Translations under genes and position numbers: made by a program | In this document: piece by piece, positions 63,274 to 64,000 of the stretch | How positions within the stretch are numbered: position 1 is the stretch's first letter | Layout: every line of letters starts with the position of its first letter | Origin: Pseudobdellovibrio sp031428275 | Lineage (GTDB): Bacteria; Bdellovibrionota; Bdellovibrionia; Bdellovibrionales; Bdellovibrionaceae | Length of the DNA: 64,000 nucleotides | Assembly (NCBI GenBank): GCA_031428275.1 | Contig: JANPPC010000013.1 | Location: forward strand, 1-64,000 | Direction of reading: 5' to 3' | The notes under the pieces: generated by a model | Told to the model about the DNA's origin: nothing | What the model saw: only the letters and a program-made list of their open reading frames with translations | Databases searched by the model: none

Positions 63274-64000
63274 ATTCTTCCATATTAAATTGCGCAGCCA
63301 AACCAGCTGTTAGGATTCGACATGAAAGAATATCGGCAGCTTTCTTCAGTATGAGGTCGTCATGTGAAAACTCTTTTTTGCTGGTTTCACACTTTTGCAA
63401 AGTTTCTTCGTATTGGGTAACAGCTTGCTCTTGAATTAACTTAGTTAACTTTTGGTTCGATATCGGATTCATGTAAGAGTTCTCTTCACGCAATTGAGCG
63501 TGAGCCTCTTTAACTTCGATATCGGGTTTAACACCAGACAACTGCGTAGAAACGTTGCTTGGCAATAAATAGAAGCCCTGAGTTTTAAATAACGTAATTT
63601 GATTATTCTTAGACCAAACTTCAGACTCTTGAAAAGTCCCTTTGCCGAATGTTTTCTCACCAACAATAATAGCCCGCTTGTACTCTTGCAAGGCTCCAGC
63701 AAATAATTCAGAGGCACTAGCCGAAGAACTATTAACTAAAATCGTCAGCGGGCCCGTATACAATAATGAACCCGACGTTAAAACAACTTCGGTAGACTTC
63801 ACTGGATCAAAATATTCGACCGAATATATTTTCTTATTAATCCCAATAAATAGCCCAGCCAGGCAAGCTGCCTCGTCAAGTTGGCCGCCTGGGTTATCGC
63901 GTAAATCTACGATCATACCCGTAATATTTTTATCGGCGGCCGATCTAATCTGTTTAGATACTTCAGCACAAACACCATTGTTAAATTTCGTTAATGTAAT
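63266..64000 (-). CDS. S41-family C-terminal-processing protease (5' end outside window)
   Basis: 245 codons including the stop; the frame is open to the right edge, so the N-terminal and PDZ parts are missing. IVDLRDNPGGQLDEA is the S41 signature. The catalytic Ser is in SSSASASELFAGAL and the Lys in TFGKGTFQ about 25 residues later. A Glu-rich tail follows. It acts in the periplasm on C-termini of envelope proteins. Confidence 0.93.
   Translation of the reverse strand: MTLTKFNNGVCAEVSKQIRSAADKNITGMIVDLRDNPGGQLDEAACLAGLFIGINKKIYSVEYFDPVKSTEVVLTSGSLLYTGPLTILVNSSSASASELFAGALQEYKRAIIVGEKTFGKGTFQESEVWSKNNQITLFKTQGFYLLPSNVSTQLSGVKPDIEVKEAHAQLREENSYMNPISNQKLTKLIQEQAVTQYEETLQKCETSKKEFSHDDLILKKAADILSCRILTAGLAAQFNMEEFN

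Noticed and set aside
1..64000. tRNA, rRNA or riboswitch genes
   Set aside because: None of the intergenic stretches showed cloverleaf arms, rRNA-like sequence or a known riboswitch core by eye; a covariance-model scan would be decisive.

Overview
The window looks like chromosome from a predatory or related member of the Bdellovibrionota, probably a low-GC relative of Bdellovibrio/Pseudobdellovibrio. This is inferred from several things: short (277-279 aa) flagellin paralogues, a very large secreted fibre protein with phage-tail-like repeats, many small secreted proteins and lipoproteins, a DksA-like regulator with a degenerate zinc site, and moderate AT richness. No rRNA, tRNA, CRISPR array or prophage was seen.

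Layout. 0-8 kb (minus strand): a surface operon reading TPR lipoprotein, LysM/outer-membrane barrel protein, fibronectin-III lipoprotein, then a huge fibre protein that runs off the left edge and contains a 1167-bp in-frame repeat. 8-11 kb: a TMTC-like membrane glycosyltransferase and an AGE-family sugar epimerase. 11-13.2 kb: two flagellins. 13.4-17.3 kb: an HD phosphohydrolase, an AAA/DUF4143 ATPase whose start codon lies inside a 16-bp-stem hairpin, an AT-rich gene-poor stretch with a palindrome, and an App1-like secreted protein. 17.3-24.3 kb: thiolase, purD, a lone IS200/RAYT-type transposase, an M23 peptidase with a PP2C phosphatase, and a TonB/TolA-like protein. 24.3-31.7 kb: homodimeric-type pyruvate dehydrogenase E1, alpha/beta hydrolase, RecQ, SDR, O-methyltransferase and HAD phosphatase.

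31.8-43.7 kb: the two ATPases of a peptide ABC importer, a PilZ protein, an outer-membrane protein, two tandem paralogous lipoproteins with duplicated promoter regions, a response regulator coupled to trxB, SDR, ferredoxin, trmB, a CDF metal exporter and a GGDEF response regulator. 43.8-56.2 kb: leuS, speA, a 40-aa membrane microprotein, a nucleotidyltransferase joined to the peptide-importer permeases and binding protein, an agmatinase-family enzyme, and a metallopeptidase broken by one in-frame stop. 56.2-64 kb: trypsin-like protease, DksA-like regulator, small secreted proteins, a TetR regulator divergent from a penicillin-binding protein, exonuclease III, an unassigned ATP-grasp-like protein and the C-terminal part of an S41 protease.

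How it fits together. The peptide importer is split between two loci about 16 kb apart (ATPases at 31.8-33.8 kb, permeases and binding protein at 49.6-53.3 kb). Arginine decarboxylase and the agmatinase-family enzyme flank the second locus and could turn peptide-derived arginine into putrescine. Cell-envelope functions dominate, and PilZ and GGDEF proteins indicate c-di-GMP control. The most unusual items are the fibre operon, the hairpin over the ATPase start, the tandem lipoprotein duplication, the split metallopeptidase, the DksA-like protein lacking zinc ligands, and the microprotein with its structured leader.
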